This document shows positions 9,179 through 16,901 of a stretch of DNA of 64,000 nucleotides, piece by piece. The translations under genes and the position numbers were made by a program. Source of the DNA: Planctomycetota bacterium (GTDB taxonomy: Bacteria > Planctomycetota > Planctomycetia > Pirellulales > Lacipirellulaceae); NCBI GenBank assembly GCA_029259945.1, contig JAJDEF010000022.1, forward strand, positions 248,001 through 312,000, in the 5' to 3' direction. The notes under the pieces are model-generated. The model did not search any database. It worked only from the letters and a program-made list of their open reading frames with translations, and was not told where the DNA came from. Each line of letters begins with the position of its first letter. Position 1 is the first letter of the stretch.

Positions 9179-9700
9179 TTACTCTGGAAAACCGCCATCT
9201 TCAAACAAACCGACTCGCAGGCTTTTCGCTTCGTAGATCGGCTCTCCGTCGACCTTCACAACTCCATCCGCAATCCCGTAGACCAGTCGTCGGCTAATCA
9301 CGCGTTTGATATCGAGGTGGTAGCTGACCACCTTGGCATTAGGAAGCACCATTCCACGAAACTTCACCTCGCCTACGCCGAGCGCTCGGCCCTTGCCCTT
9401 ATTGCCAAGCCAACCTAGAAAAAATCCGACCATCTGCCACATCGCATCTAATCCTAAGCACCCAGGCATGACCGGATCGTCTTTGAAATGGCATTGGAAA
9501 AACCATAACTCTGGGTCAATGTCAAACTCGCCCTCAATGCGCCCATTGCCGTAGGCTCCGCCATCCTCAGAGACCGCAGTGATCCGATCGAACATCAACA
9601 TCGGGGGAAGCGGAAGGCGACCAAATCCTTCGCCAAACAGGCGGCCATTGCCATGCTCGATCAGTTCCTCGCGAGTGTAACTCGCCTTCTGGTTTTCCAT
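9179..9700 (-). CDS. fabA: 3-hydroxydecanoyl-ACP dehydratase/isomerase FabA
   Basis: Dehydrates 3-hydroxydecanoyl-ACP and isomerises trans-2 to cis-3-decenoyl-ACP, the branch point for anaerobic unsaturated fatty-acid synthesis. Single hot-dog domain of 173 residues: [35 protein letters not shown] with active-site His71 and Asp85, and [13 protein letters not shown]. The [10 protein letters not shown] form and the pairing with fabB indicate FabA rather than FabZ. First gene of the minus-strand fabAB operon; the region upstream (9701-10044) is shared with the divergent acyltransferase gene. Confidence 0.92.
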   Translation of the reverse strand: MENQKASYTREELIEHGNGRLFGEGFGRLPLPPMLMFDRITAVSEDGGAYGNGRIEGEFDIDPELWFFQCHFKDDPVMPGCLGLDAMWQMVGFFLGWLGNKGKGRALGVGEVKFRGMVLPNAKVVSYHLDIKRVISRRLVYGIADGVVKVDGEPIYEAKSLRVGLFEDGGFPE

Positions 9701-10044
9701 GGATTCGCCTTGCCTTGTGTTTCTTCCCGACTCAAGTTAGCTACACTCCCCAAATCCCCCTGGGAGCAGATCAAATCGCTCGCTATAAAGCCTAGAGGTC
9801 GATTTGAGCAAAAAACTCCACGATTTGCAGCCCAATCCTTTGGCTACCGGGTGTGGAGCCGCCTTGCGACATTCGGCTTCGCGGATCATGAGCTACAGAC
9901 CCGTGATTATACGCACCTGATTAAAAACCGAAAGCCGACTATCTCACTAAGTTGACGCTTTTACCGAGCGAATCAAGCCCTTCGTAACTTTGTTACGACC
10001 AAGCAATTTTCCAAGCTTTCCAACATTTGACCTCCTAGATCCGC
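9701..10044. other. Divergent intergenic region, fabA / acyltransferase
   Basis: This 344-nt stretch has no convincing gene; a short plus-strand frame in it has no recognisable features. It should contain both promoters. The one clear element is the palindrome TCGTAACtttGTTACGA at 9982-9998 (7-bp arms, 3-nt centre), a good size for a transcription-factor operator. Confidence 0.5.
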
Positions 10045-10848
10045 ATGACTCCTCCTCACCTTGTCGACGGTACATACCACACCGAGCCTCGCCAGGTTTC
10101 GTGGTTCGCACGCCTATTTCCCGGGATTACCTTCTACGGCTGGCTGCTCGCGATTGTTCTCCGAGCAAGCCGACGAGCAAAGCGAGGTCAGTACAACGGC
10201 CAAGCCTGGTCTGATAGCAGTTGGGAAGTCATCCACGCTCTCGAACGGGTCGGCGTCGAGTTCGAAATCACAGGGCTCGAGCACCTCAAACAGCTTGACT
10301 CGCCCTGCCTTGTGGTTGGCAATCACATGAGTGCGCTGGAAACGATGGTACTTCCCGGTATCGTTCAGCCATTCTGCGAAGTGACGTTCGTCGTTAAGTC
10401 GAGCTTAATCAACTACCCAGTTTTTAAGCATGTGATGCGATCTCGTGACCCCATTGCCGTCGACCAAGTCGATGCGCGCCAAGACTTCAAAACCATGATG
10501 AAAGGTGGCGTCCAACGGCTGCAGAAAGGAATTTCGCTAATCGTTTTTCCTCAGGGACAGCGCACGCCGACCTTTCTCCCCGAGGAGTTCAACACCCTGG
10601 GGGTCAAACTGGCCAAGCGTGCTGAAGTTCCCATCATCCCGGTCGCCTTGCTGACCGACGCCTGGGGGATAGGGAGAGTCATTTCTGACGTGGGGAAAAT
10701 TGACCCCTTGAAAAAGGTCTATTTCGCCTTTGGCGAGCCCATTCAAGTGCAAGGCCGTGGACTCGATGAACAACAAGCGGTGATTGACTTTATCGAACAG
10801 CATCTTGAAGAGTGGAAAGCTCGAAAGCCATCCATTGACCCTACCTAA
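10045..10848 (+). CDS. PlsC-like lysophospholipid acyltransferase, HX4E subfamily
   Basis: A 267-residue member of the LPLAT/AGPAT superfamily, which acylates lysophospholipids or related acceptors at the membrane. Motif I reads NHMSALET, so the catalytic Asp of HX4D is Glu (His94, Glu99). Motif III is FPQGQRT rather than FPEGTRS, and motif IV VPIIPVAL is normal. A hydrophobic segment (about residues 28-40) probably anchors it. I recall that NHMSxLET with FVVKSSLI..FKHVMRSRDP occurs in a distinct COG0204 subgroup, so this is probably an established variant, not a defect. It is divergent from fabAB, which would supply its acyl-ACP. Confidence 0.85.
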   Translation: MTPPHLVDGTYHTEPRQVSWFARLFPGITFYGWLLAIVLRASRRAKRGQYNGQAWSDSSWEVIHALERVGVEFEITGLEHLKQLDSPCLVVGNHMSALETMVLPGIVQPFCEVTFVVKSSLINYPVFKHVMRSRDPIAVDQVDARQDFKTMMKGGVQRLQKGISLIVFPQGQRTPTFLPEEFNTLGVKLAKRAEVPIIPVALLTDAWGIGRVISDVGKIDPLKKVYFAFGEPIQVQGRGLDEQQAVIDFIEQHLEEWKARKPSIDPT

Positions 10849-10914
10849 ACTGGACCTTAAACTCAGCTTTTCTTGCCACCGATAAAGCCGGGTATCTCCT
10901 GTCCAGTCTAGACC

Positions 10915-11520
10915 GTGTTTTTTGTTTTTCCCCAGCAACGGCGTCCCCAACTACGACGGGTGACAACTCTTGTCACCACGCTCGCTCTGGTTGTATGCAC
11001 TTTGGGTGTTCCCATCCCGCTGGCGAAAACCGAAAAAGACGCCTCGCAGCCCTACCCCTGCATGGATTGCGGCTGCGGCTGTGCCAGCGCAGAAATGTGC
11101 TGGCGAAATTGTTGCTGCTACACCCAACAGCAGAAACTTGCCTGGGCAGAAAAAAACGGCGTAAAGCCTCCTAACTTTGTCGTCGCTGCGGCCCGTGCCG
11201 AACGTCTCGCCGTCCGGCAGAGCAAGCCTTGCTGTTGTTGCTCGGCAAAGAAAGCGACATGCAGCAGCACAGCTAAGTCGAGTTCTCACCAATCTGCCCC
11301 CCGCGTCAAACAGCAATCAACATCTCGGTCGGTAGTCATGTTCAAAGCACTACAGTGCCAGGGCTTGGGTGCCCACTGGGTATTTGCCCCCTTCTTTCTT
11401 CCAGTATCGATCTGCGATTTCACACCGGAACTGTTGCCGTTCGGCTCGGTAGCTTCTCCCACACCAAGCCTTACCTCTTTTTCTTCAGAGCCAAGTACGC
11501 CGCCACCGCAAGTCTCCTAA
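10915..11520 (+). CDS. Cys-rich exported protein of unknown function
   Basis: About 200 residues with a hydrophobic N-terminal segment (VTTLVTTLALVVCTLGV) that looks like a signal or anchor. After it come CMDCGCGCASAEMCWRNCCCYT and then SKPCCCCSAKKATC, about 15 Cys in 80 residues, separated by a conserved-looking QQKLAWAEKNGVKPP. The C-terminal half is low in Cys and Pro/Ser-rich. The clusters suggest metal binding or heavy disulphide bonding. I recall similar CGCG..CWRNCCC proteins in planctomycetes but know no assigned function. Start is taken as the GTG at 10915; no strong ribosome site is visible. Confidence 0.7.
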   Translation: MFFVFPQQRRPQLRRVTTLVTTLALVVCTLGVPIPLAKTEKDASQPYPCMDCGCGCASAEMCWRNCCCYTQQQKLAWAEKNGVKPPNFVVAAARAERLAVRQSKPCCCCSAKKATCSSTAKSSSHQSAPRVKQQSTSRSVVMFKALQCQGLGAHWVFAPFFLPVSICDFTPELLPFGSVASPTPSLTSFSSEPSTPPPQVS

Positions 11521-11602
11521 GGCGGTCTACTTCGTTTCGCTCAATTGCTTTCTGTGATGAGTGCTCGTTTTGCCTTACCCGTTTCTTGGATTGAGGTGTG
11601 CT

Positions 11603-12310
11603 ATGTTTGCGCGTCGTCGTTGCACTGGCGGTTTCACCTTGGTGGAATTGCTAGTCGTCATCGCGATCATCGCGATTTTGATTGGCTTGCTGCTACCCGC
11701 AGTCCAAGCTGCGCGTGCGGCTTCACGACGAATCCAGTGTGCGAATAATCTCAAGCAGATTGGACTCGCATTTCACTATTACCTCGACACCCACAAAGGC
11801 CAATTCCCGCGTAGCTCGCATTCGGCATTTGCCAATCGTGAATTGCCCTGGGAATACGCGATTGCCAAACATCTTGATCCCACGGCCCAACCTGAAACCG
11901 GTAAATTGCCGCTTAGGTTGGTCGAGGGTATCTACCGCTGCCCAGAAGATGTCCGTTTGCAGGAAGGCGTCTGGAGCTACGGCAAAAATGTTTGGTTTGA
12001 GCTACTGGCTTCTGAAACGGGAGACCTTACCGGCGTAACCACCGGGCCTACCTATCCATTCTTGCGGAGCATTCCCTCGACATCGCAAACCATCTTGGTT
12101 GGCGAAATCGAAACCGCTTCGCAAAGTGACCACATTATGGCTCACTTTTGGTACCTGGGCGGAATCCCTGAGGTGGCAACCGACCGACACCAAGGGGTCG
12201 CCAATTACCTTTGGCTCGACGGGCATGTCTCGGCACTTCAGTTTACCGAAACATTCAAAATCGAAACGAATCGAGACCGCTGGGATCCTGGCAAGGCTGC
12301 TATGCCTTGA
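11603..12310 (+). CDS. DUF1559-type pseudopilin (prepilin N-methylation domain)
   Basis: Begins [22 protein letters not shown], a type IV prepilin leader with cleavage expected between Gly and Phe and the conserved Glu at +5, followed by the hydrophobic helix. [18 protein letters not shown] and the terminal [14 protein letters not shown] (the H-X9-DG element) mark the DUF1559 family, expanded in planctomycetes. The protein probably assembles into a pseudopilus or is exported through a type II-like machine. Start at ATG 11603, where GAGGTG lies just upstream; 235 residues, short for the family. It precedes two exported PEP-CTERM proteins on the same strand. Confidence 0.88.
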   Translation: MFARRRCTGGFTLVELLVVIAIIAILIGLLLPAVQAARAASRRIQCANNLKQIGLAFHYYLDTHKGQFPRSSHSAFANRELPWEYAIAKHLDPTAQPETGKLPLRLVEGIYRCPEDVRLQEGVWSYGKNVWFELLASETGDLTGVTTGPTYPFLRSIPSTSQTILVGEIETASQSDHIMAHFWYLGGIPEVATDRHQGVANYLWLDGHVSALQFTETFKIETNRDRWDPGKAAMP

Positions 12311-12387
12311 CCTTGATTGCCTGGTGTATGCAACGCCTAGTTTCACTAATATTCGAAAACAATCTCCTTGAACAAGAAATTAAAAAT

Positions 12388-13065
12388 ATGAATTTGAAAA
12401 TGCTTACGTTGGCAGCGCTAGCTGTCCTCACTTGCACCCCACCCAGTTTTGCTGTGGCGCCACCTATGCCGCCCATGACCAATGGCGATGGCAACCCAGC
12501 CAACAACGGAATGAAACATGCCAATGTCGCTCTGTCTGGGACTGTTGTTTCGGTAAATATCAATACTCCCCCACCATCACCGGTAACGATGATTTCAGGT
12601 CATGGCACCGACTACACCCCCAGCAAATTTGACGTCCTCGAAAATGTTTACTTCAACGCCCAACACGGCTGGCTACCCGATGGATTCTTTAACACTCTAC
12701 CTGCGGGAGATTCAATTTGGATCAAACGCACCGCCGCCACGCAACCCGCAGGCTCAATTTTCAAGGTCTATGACGGTGGAAACGTAATCACCGAAACCAT
12801 GAATGACTGGAGCATGAACGAAGTCTACGCCGTGAATGGTGATATCTGGCAATGGGATGGCGCGATGCAACACGACTATTTCACCGCAGACTTGGCCGGC
12901 AACTACTCCATGTCATTCGACATCTACGTGGGAGACGCCACAGGGGTTGCTAATGCGGGGTTCACTCCAGCATCGACAACTTTCAACTTTACCGTCGTCC
13001 CCGAGCCTCCTACCTGTGCCCTCGCATTGCTGGGCACAATCGGCCTTTTTGTGAGACGTCGCTAA
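12388..13065 (+). CDS. PEP-CTERM exported protein, paralogue 1
   Basis: A 225-residue exported protein: Sec signal peptide (MNLKMLTLAALAVLTCTPPSFA), a beta-rich body and a C-terminal PEP-CTERM tail (VVPEPPTCALALLGTIGLFVRRR) for recognition by an exosortase and anchoring. The body resembles the next gene: GMKHANVALSG against PMKHADISFSN, and YFNAQHGWLPDGFFNTLPAGDSIWIKR against YNFQYGWNPSGFIIIPQDAWIWIEQ. Function unknown. Start at ATG 12388, which gives the signal peptide its natural length. Confidence 0.85.
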   Translation: MNLKMLTLAALAVLTCTPPSFAVAPPMPPMTNGDGNPANNGMKHANVALSGTVVSVNINTPPPSPVTMISGHGTDYTPSKFDVLENVYFNAQHGWLPDGFFNTLPAGDSIWIKRTAATQPAGSIFKVYDGGNVITETMNDWSMNEVYAVNGDIWQWDGAMQHDYFTADLAGNYSMSFDIYVGDATGVANAGFTPASTTFNFTVVPEPPTCALALLGTIGLFVRRR

Positions 13066-13078
13066 AAAAATGAGCGAA

Positions 13079-13111
13079 CCCCCGGCTTCGAATCTGCCGA
13101 AGCCGGGTTTC
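13079..13111 (+). terminator. Terminator-like hairpin after PEP-CTERM gene 1
   Basis: CCCGGCTTCG (13081-13090) pairs perfectly with CGAAGCCGGG (13098-13107) and is followed by a short T-run. It lies 14 nt after the stop. Confidence 0.7.
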
Positions 13112-13148
13112 TCAAACCCAAAGCTACCCACGATAAAAGGATTTGAAT

Positions 13149-14006
13149 ATGCGATTACTCATTCTCGTTTGTTTCGCAATAGGCGCCACACTCGAACCTG
13201 CCTTCGCGGCCTTTGTTATTCCGCAAATGGGTGGTGCGCAGGTGACTCAAGGCTTGGCACCCATGAAACATGCCGACATAAGCTTTTCTAACAATACCAT
13301 TCATGTCCAAGTGGACGAAACCGTTGGTATCCCCGCCCTCCGACCTCTCGTAGCACCCGACCAGTTTGATCCCGCTCTCTCATGGAGCGTTCTTGGTACC
13401 AAAGCCTACAATTTCCAATACGGATGGAACCCAAGTGGATTCATTATTATCCCACAAGACGCTTGGATTTGGATTGAACAACTTTCGGCAACCCCAGGCC
13501 TAGAAATCTACCAACGGCCACCCGCTTCGCCTGCCTACGACCCTGTCTTTGGCACCGAAGGCTCGTCGGCCCGATGGCGCTGGAGTGGTTCGATGACTCA
13601 TAATGTCTATGCCATACAAGACCCGACTCTGAGCCTCTACGAAGCAAACTATCGAATTTACATCGGCGACAACACAACCGGTGTGCCACTGCCCGCCTAC
13701 ACTCCTGCCGAAGTCACCTTTCAGTTTGCGGCAATACCCACGCTACTTGCCGACTTCGACGCCGATGGCGATGTCGACGCCCAAGACCTTTTGCAATGGG
13801 AAGGCGATTTTGGCGTCAATGGTGACTCCGACGCCGATGGCGATGGCGATTCCGACGGGGCTGATTTCCTGGCATGGCAACGAGAAATAAGCAACAACCC
13901 TGCACCAGCGACCGCTGCCGCAGCCATTCCTGAACCAACGTCCGCAATACTACTGCTATCAGCGATTATTTGCACCGCAGGTTCAATACGTCGCCGAAGG
14001 CGCTAG
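13149..14006 (+). CDS. PEP-CTERM exported protein with dockerin-like repeat, paralogue 2
   Basis: About 285 residues: signal peptide (MRLLILVCFAIGATLEPAFA), a body paralogous to the preceding gene, then two acidic repeats (LLADFDADGDVDAQDLLQWE and NGDSDADGDGDSDGADFLAWQR) that resemble type I dockerin/EF-hand calcium loops, and a PEP-CTERM tail ending IPEPTSAILLLSAIICTAG plus a run of Arg. The dockerin-like block lies between body and sorting tail and is absent from paralogue 1. ATG 13149, with AAAGGA upstream, is preferred over the TTG at 13143. Confidence 0.85.
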   Translation: MRLLILVCFAIGATLEPAFAAFVIPQMGGAQVTQGLAPMKHADISFSNNTIHVQVDETVGIPALRPLVAPDQFDPALSWSVLGTKAYNFQYGWNPSGFIIIPQDAWIWIEQLSATPGLEIYQRPPASPAYDPVFGTEGSSARWRWSGSMTHNVYAIQDPTLSLYEANYRIYIGDNTTGVPLPAYTPAEVTFQFAAIPTLLADFDADGDVDAQDLLQWEGDFGVNGDSDADGDGDSDGADFLAWQREISNNPAPATAAAAIPEPTSAILLLSAIICTAGSIRRRRR

Positions 14007-14020
14007 TCCTAGCGGTTCAA

Positions 14021-14052
14021 AGCCTGGGGATTGCATTCCCCGGGCTTTTTAA
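14021..14052 (+). terminator. Terminator after PEP-CTERM gene 2
   Basis: AGCCTGGGGA pairs with TCCCCGGGCT across a short loop and is followed by TTTTTAAT. The hairpin core is nearly the same 24-mer as the one at 28191-28214. Confidence 0.8.
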
Positions 14053-14522
14053 TAATTACTTCCACTCTTACGAACATGAACCATCGGCGAGGCTTCGTTC
14101 TGCAAAGAGCCTCGGACGACCTTAGCTAAAAAAATCCGGTGATCGCCCGAGTCGATGTGCGAAACCGGTTCGCATTCCAAGTGCCCGAGACAATCCTCCA
14201 ACACCGGCACACCTCGTGCGCAGTGTTTGATCGCGAGGCCTTCAAACGCGGGTTCGTTGAGATCAAAACCCCGGCCGAAATGTTTGAGCATGTCAAACTG
14301 CTTTTCGGCGACCACGTTCAGAACAAACGGCTCGCCTTGGGTAATCCAGTCGCCCACGTAACGACCCAACTTCACGGCCACCGAAACCATCGGAGGCTCA
14401 AAACCTGCCTGCATGACCCAACTGGCCAGCATGCCCGTGGCACGATCTCCCGTACCTGCCGTGAGAATATAGATGCCGCTTGCCACACGACCCAACACGG
14501 GATCGAAATCAGAATTGCTCAT
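14049..14522 (-). CDS. Flavin reductase-like FMN-binding protein
   Basis: A 157-residue split-barrel protein of the flavin reductase family (FMN/NADPH-dependent reductases and HpaC-type partners). The N-terminus VLGRVASGIYILTAGTGDRATGMLASWVMQA and FEPPMVSVAVK contain the flavin phosphate and isoalloxazine contacts; FVLNVVAEKQFDMLKHFGRG and FLAKVVRG complete the fold. Cytosolic, no signal peptide. No partner oxygenase is nearby, so the substrate is unknown. It is convergent with the PEP-CTERM gene. Confidence 0.85.
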   Translation of the reverse strand: MSNSDFDPVLGRVASGIYILTAGTGDRATGMLASWVMQAGFEPPMVSVAVKLGRYVGDWITQGEPFVLNVVAEKQFDMLKHFGRGFDLNEPAFEGLAIKHCARGVPVLEDCLGHLECEPVSHIDSGDHRIFLAKVVRGSLQNEASPMVHVRKSGSNY

Positions 14523-14541
14523 TAGTTTTCCTAACTATTCC

Positions 14542-14850
14542 CTAGCGATTAACCTTGCGACCTAATTTTTGTTCCACGCTGTCGACCTTCGATACGAGCC
14601 GCCCTTGCTGCTCTCGTCGGTAGTCAAGTTTTGCCGAACAGGTCACTCGATCTGAATGCTCGGCTATTTTTTCGATACACCGCTGCATCAGGGCCAACAC
14701 TTCCGTGAGCTCCCCCTCAACAATGGTGCCCATGGCATGCAGCTCATATTCGAGGCCACTTTGCTCAACGAGTTCGAGACACTCAGCCACATATTGGCTC
14801 ACGCTTTCGCCCTGACCTAAGGGAACGATACTCATTTCTAGAAGCACCAT
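14542..14850 (-). CDS. MTH1187/YkoF-type thiamine-binding protein
   Basis: About 102 residues from the ATG at 14850, which has AGGTG about 7 nt upstream; an extended frame to 14922 adds an implausible leader. The sequence MVLLEMSIVPLGQGESVSQYVAECLELVEQSG, YELHAMGTIVEGE and CSAKLDYRREQQG matches the UPF0045/MTH1187 ferredoxin-like fold, described as binding hydroxymethylpyrimidine or thiamine-like ligands. The physiological role is unclear. It ends about 20 nt before the flavin reductase start on the same strand, so the two may be cotranscribed. Confidence 0.82.
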   Translation of the reverse strand: MVLLEMSIVPLGQGESVSQYVAECLELVEQSGLEYELHAMGTIVEGELTEVLALMQRCIEKIAEHSDRVTCSAKLDYRREQQGRLVSKVDSVEQKLGRKVNR

Positions 14851-15065
14851 AACAACACCTGCCTGAACTACCCAGTAAGAACCGCTATAAACAGCAGCCA
14901 TTCTATTACGCGTGCTCAGCATGTCGACCGGCGATGCTAGCTGTCAGATCAGTAGGATTTCGCACAAAACAGGGTAAATTTCATTCGATTTCGATCTTAG
15001 CAGGTCGATAGAGATTCGATACCCTTCCTCCTCTGCCATAACAAACCACCCCCGCACCTCGAAAA

Positions 15066-16148
15066 ATGCTCGCCCCACGACCCACTCAACTTGCTTTGCT
15101 CGCTGCCGCAGTCTGCACTTTGTGGACGGCTAAGGGTGTTGCGCTCGAGGAAACCGTCTGGCAACCGTACCGCGAGATACACACGCCCGCTGTGGTTGAA
15201 CCCGCACAGCATCTTTTCGATGCGCCTACCCTAGCGAGCCCTCCCGGTGTAGAGACAAGTCCACCACTCAACCAGATTCCTAACTACTGTTGCCCAGAAC
15301 CAACCTTTGCCACCAACGCCCCCACGCCGATCTACTTCGACAACCAATTTAGCACTCCCGGGTTGACGCCACTATTGGGCCAAGAAGTTTGGGATTGGCA
15401 TCTCCTGCCCGGTGACGTCATCTGGCATTCCTACTGGGCGGGGGCCAAAGAATCGCGCATCTCCGGCGCTGCATTTCAAGATACCAACAGCGATCTATCG
15501 CTACTCGATGTGACCCTGGGTGGTCGGACTTCTATACTGCGATATGGCACAACCAAAAACAATCGACCCGAAGGTTGGGAATTGCAGCTCGAAGGTGCTG
15601 CCATGTTGCGACTCAACCTCGACGAAGACTGGGACTTTGACGCCGCCGACTTTCGCTTTGGCATCCCCATCATCTATGGCTACGATAAGTGGCAGTACAA
15701 GTTTTCCTATTACCACTTAAGCTCCCACGCAGGCGACGAGTTCTTAGAACGAAACCCCGGCTTTGCGCGAATTAACTTCAGTCGCGATGTACTTGTGGCG
15801 GGTGTTTCTTTTTTCCCTTTGCCTGCTTGGCGTTGGTATACCGAGGCGGGTTGGGCTTTCTATTCTGACGAAGGTACCGAGCCTTGGGAGTTCCAGTTTG
15901 GACTCGACTACGCCCAACGCGGCCCGACCGGGACTCGCGGGACGCCGTTTCTTGCCATCAACGGCCATCTAAGAGAAGAGGTCGATTTTGGCGGCAATTT
16001 CGTTGCTCAAGCCGGCTGGCTTTGGCGAGGCGAGAGCGGCGACGTTCTTCGCACTGGATTGCACTACTACAACGGCAAAACCGATCAATTCGAATTTTTC
16101 AACCAGTTCGAGCAGCAGATCGGGGTCGGGTTGTGGTACGACCACTGA
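15066..16148 (+). CDS. DUF1207 outer-membrane-like protein
   Basis: A 360-residue exported protein with a signal peptide (about residues 8-27). DWHLLPGDVIWHSYWAGAKESRISG, LGGRTSILRYGT, WELQLEGAAMLRLNLDEDWDFDAADFRFG and the ending FEQQIGVGLWYDH fit DUF1207, a family mostly found in planctomycetes. Alternating aromatic beta-strands (YKFSYYHLSSHAGDEF, WRWYTEAGWAFY) suggest an outer-membrane beta-barrel. Residues about 30-100 are Pro-rich and variable. Function unknown. Confidence 0.83.
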   Translation: MLAPRPTQLALLAAAVCTLWTAKGVALEETVWQPYREIHTPAVVEPAQHLFDAPTLASPPGVETSPPLNQIPNYCCPEPTFATNAPTPIYFDNQFSTPGLTPLLGQEVWDWHLLPGDVIWHSYWAGAKESRISGAAFQDTNSDLSLLDVTLGGRTSILRYGTTKNNRPEGWELQLEGAAMLRLNLDEDWDFDAADFRFGIPIIYGYDKWQYKFSYYHLSSHAGDEFLERNPGFARINFSRDVLVAGVSFFPLPAWRWYTEAGWAFYSDEGTEPWEFQFGLDYAQRGPTGTRGTPFLAINGHLREEVDFGGNFVAQAGWLWRGESGDVLRTGLHYYNGKTDQFEFFNQFEQQIGVGLWYDH

Positions 16149-16202
16149 TTCGACTCGATGTAGCACCTATGCGACTCCCTCTTGCCGCCCTAAACTAAGT
16201 CG

Positions 16203-16901
16203 ATGCGACAAAGGCTCACCGACTACCGGCTATTCTGGCGAGAGTTTCGCGATACTTTTCACAGCACCGGGGCGGTGCTACCAAGTGGTCGCCGCTTAGC
16301 GCGCAGTTTGGCCAGCCGTGTTCAAGCTGCTGACCAGCCGCAAAAAATTCTCGAAGTGGGCCCCGGCACCGGACCTGTGACCAGTCAGATCATTAGTCGC
16401 CTAGGACCAGACGATCACCTCGATCTGGTTGAACTCAACGAACGGTTTGCGGACGTCCTTCAAGACCGTTTGAATAGCGACCCACGCTGGCAGGCTGTTG
16501 CCAATCGAGTTCGCGTGCTTCAAATTCCGATCGAAGAAGTCGAACCCGATATTCGCTATGACGTCATCGTTTCTGGTTTGCCACTCAATAACTTTTCCTG
16601 CGAGCTGGTCGAACAAATTCTTGCCCAATTCCATCGCTTGGCTGCCAACCAGGCCTCGCTGAGCTTTTTCGAATATGTGGCTGTCCGAAAAGCCAAATCG
16701 TTGGTTGCAAAACATGCCGAACGGCGTCGACTTGCAGGTATCGAACAAATGCTTCGCCGCGAATTTGATTCGTGGGAGTTCGATCGTCAGTGCGTCTTGG
16801 CAAATGTTCCGCCAGCTTGGGTCCATCACCTACGACTGCCAGGCGGCATGAATCCAAAGCAGAAAACCGAAGTCGCTGAGCCCGCGATTACTGGTCCATG
16901 A
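16203..16901 (+). CDS. PmtA-like class I SAM methyltransferase
   Basis: A 232-residue SAM-dependent methyltransferase. SAM motif I is ILEVGPGTGPVTSQI; the acidic loop is LDLVELNERF; motif IV is VSGLPLNNFS. The N-terminal FHSTGAVLPSGRRLARSLA is typical of bacterial phospholipid N-methyltransferases (PmtA) and related KsgA-like enzymes, which make mono- and dimethyl-PE or phosphatidylcholine. The substrate is inferred from family only. Its last codons overlap the tsaD start (ATGA), so the two are translationally coupled. Confidence 0.75.
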   Translation: MRQRLTDYRLFWREFRDTFHSTGAVLPSGRRLARSLASRVQAADQPQKILEVGPGTGPVTSQIISRLGPDDHLDLVELNERFADVLQDRLNSDPRWQAVANRVRVLQIPIEEVEPDIRYDVIVSGLPLNNFSCELVEQILAQFHRLAANQASLSFFEYVAVRKAKSLVAKHAERRRLAGIEQMLRREFDSWEFDRQCVLANVPPAWVHHLRLPGGMNPKQKTEVAEPAITGP

